A DNA stretch of 64,000 bases from Ancylomarina subtilis (GTDB lineage Bacteria; Bacteroidota; Bacteroidia; Bacteroidales; Marinifilaceae), in the NCBI RefSeq assembly GCF_004217115.1, contig NZ_SHKN01000001.1, positions 499,781-563,780 of the forward strand. The letters run 5' to 3'. A model generated the notes under the pieces. That model searched no databases and was not told the origin of the DNA. It was given only the letters and a program-made list of their open reading frames with translations. Positions 63,137-64,000 of the stretch are shown one piece after another. The translations under genes were made by a program, and so were the position numbers. Within the stretch, counting starts at the first letter, position 1. Each line of letters opens with the position of its first letter.

Positions 63137-64000
63137 ATGCAAGCTAATTTTTGGCACGAACAAAAAGCGCCTTCTTTTTCCCTGGCCCCTATGGAGGATG
63201 TGACCGATACAGTCTTTCGGGAGATGATTCTGAAGAATTCTGAACAAGATAGGTTACACCTTCTGTTTTCGGAGTTTACTTCAACGGATGGCATGTGCCA
63301 CGAAATTGGCCACGATAAGGTGAAGCATCGACTTCAGATCAATTCAAGTGAAAAATTACTTTTGAAAGAGAAATCGGTGAAACTGATTGCTCAGATTTGG
63401 GGAAAAGATCCGGAAAAATATTACAAGACGGCTCAGTACATTGCTCAGGAAACCGATTTTGACGGGATTGATATCAATATGGGCTGCCCCGTAAAGAATG
63501 TTGTCAAATCAGGTTGTTGTTCTGCTCTTATACAAGAGCCTGAGCTTGCTAAAGAAATTATATTGGCTACTCGTGAAGGATCAAATTTACCTTTGAGCGT
63601 CAAGACTCGAATAGGGTTTAAAGAGGTTGTGACCAATTCATGGGTATCTCATTTGCTTACTATGCCTATTGATGCGCTTATACTTCATGGTCGTATCCAA
63701 AAACAAATGTCTGATGGACTGGCAGATTGGGATGAAATTGCTAAAGCAGTCCAGTTACGAGATGAAATCGCCCCCAATATAAAGTTGATTGGTAATGGTG
63801 ATGTCATGTCTTATCAGGATGGTTTGGATAAGGTGAATCAGTTTGGTGTAGATGGGGTCATGATTGGTCGTGGTATTTTTAAAGATCCCTGGTTGTTTAG
63901 TCCCGGTTTATCAGTAGTTGATGAAGAGCGGAAACTAAATATGCTTTGGGAACACACCGATTTATACGAACGAACCTGGCAGGGAAATAAGAATTTTGCT
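63137..64000 (+). CDS. tRNA-dihydrouridine synthase, cut by the window end
   Basis: The frame is open from the ATG at 63137 to the window edge, giving 288 residues without a stop. The Dus signature is present: SLAPMEDVTDTVFREM at the start, AQIWGKDPEKYY, then the catalytic-cysteine segment DGIDINMGCPVKNVVKSGCC, SVKTRIGFKE, ALILHGRIQKQM and the FMN-binding VDGVMIGRGIFKDPWLF. It reduces uridine to dihydrouridine in tRNA using FMN and NADPH. The usual GxxGA after the cysteine segment reads GCCSA here, a small deviation. The C-terminal part lies outside the window. Confidence 0.94.
   Translation, partial: MQANFWHEQKAPSFSLAPMEDVTDTVFREMILKNSEQDRLHLLFSEFTSTDGMCHEIGHDKVKHRLQINSSEKLLLKEKSVKLIAQIWGKDPEKYYKTAQYIAQETDFDGIDINMGCPVKNVVKSGCCSALIQEPELAKEIILATREGSNLPLSVKTRIGFKEVVTNSWVSHLLTMPIDALILHGRIQKQMSDGLADWDEIAKAVQLRDEIAPNIKLIGNGDVMSYQDGLDKVNQFGVDGVMIGRGIFKDPWLFSPGLSVVDEERKLNMLWEHTDLYERTWQGNKNFA

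Overview
The window looks like a chromosomal segment of an AT-rich member of the Bacteroidota, probably a fermentative Bacteroidales/Marinilabiliales-type bacterium. That placement is inference. The signs are: repeated TAnnTTTG promoter -7 elements (several with an upstream TTTG 19-20 bases away) and few Shine-Dalgarno sites; TonB-dependent receptors with carboxypeptidase-like N-termini; a FecR/ECF-sigma pair; a DUF4249 lipoprotein; a RelA/SpoT-type protein with a decayed hydrolase half; and pyruvate formate-lyase metabolism. Layout. 1-8.2 kb: tRNA-Lys(TTT), an SDR oxidoreductase, YebC, a YitT membrane protein, an orphan TonB-dependent receptor, purC and phoH. 8.4-11.6 kb: a forward run (SAM-hydroxide adenosyltransferase family, ABM monooxygenase, mazG, an unusual thioredoxin-fold protein). 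11.6-17.4 kb: reverse-strand genes (HEAT-like protein, a small conserved protein, RluA pseudouridine synthase, Nudix, DUF202, threonine dehydratase, hemL, hemD). 17.7-19.9 kb: a (p)ppGpp synthetase. 20-27.1 kb: a heavy-metal RND efflux locus (TolC, CusA/CzcA, CusB/CzcB) with two further His/Cys-rich small proteins. 27.4-32.3 kb is the clearest accessory region. It holds a small membrane-protein gene present twice as direct repeats, the second copy broken by a stop codon. Between the copies lies a 710-residue AT-rich protein that I read as RpoA-CTD-like plus sigma-region-4-like plus winged-helix modules. Next comes an array of palindromic repeats and the REP-associated tyrosine transposase (RAYT) that probably mobilises them. 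32.3-38.8 kb: a periplasmic class-I glutamine-amidotransferase-like protein, an unrecognised 500-residue protein, and a beta-propeller sensor histidine kinase. 39.2-45 kb: a fermentation block (pflB, pflA, focA, a phosphate acyltransferase) and thiol peroxidase. 45-52 kb: clpC and gyrA, divergent, plus a TPR protein. 52.2-58 kb: a surface-signalling cluster (ECF sigma, FecR anti-sigma, small secreted protein, STN-bearing TonB-dependent receptor, DUF4249 lipoprotein). 58.1-60.8 kb: a BlaI/BlaR1-like pair behind three identical-format 16-bp operators; the metallopeptidase carries a long charged coil and two TonB-receptor-plug-like repeats. 60.9-64 kb: an ArsC-family protein, a lipoprotein metallophosphoesterase, an outer-membrane-like protein and a tRNA-dihydrouridine synthase cut by the window edge. 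How the genes work together. pflB/pflA/focA form a pyruvate-to-formate module, with activation of the glycyl-radical enzyme and formate export. The efflux genes form a three-part metal exporter backed by His-rich periplasmic proteins. The sigma/FecR/receptor genes look like a substrate-sensing outer-membrane uptake system. The BlaI/M56 pair looks like a proteolysis-triggered derepression switch. The most promising little-described material is the 27.4-32.3 kb accessory block and the BlaI/M56-plug locus.
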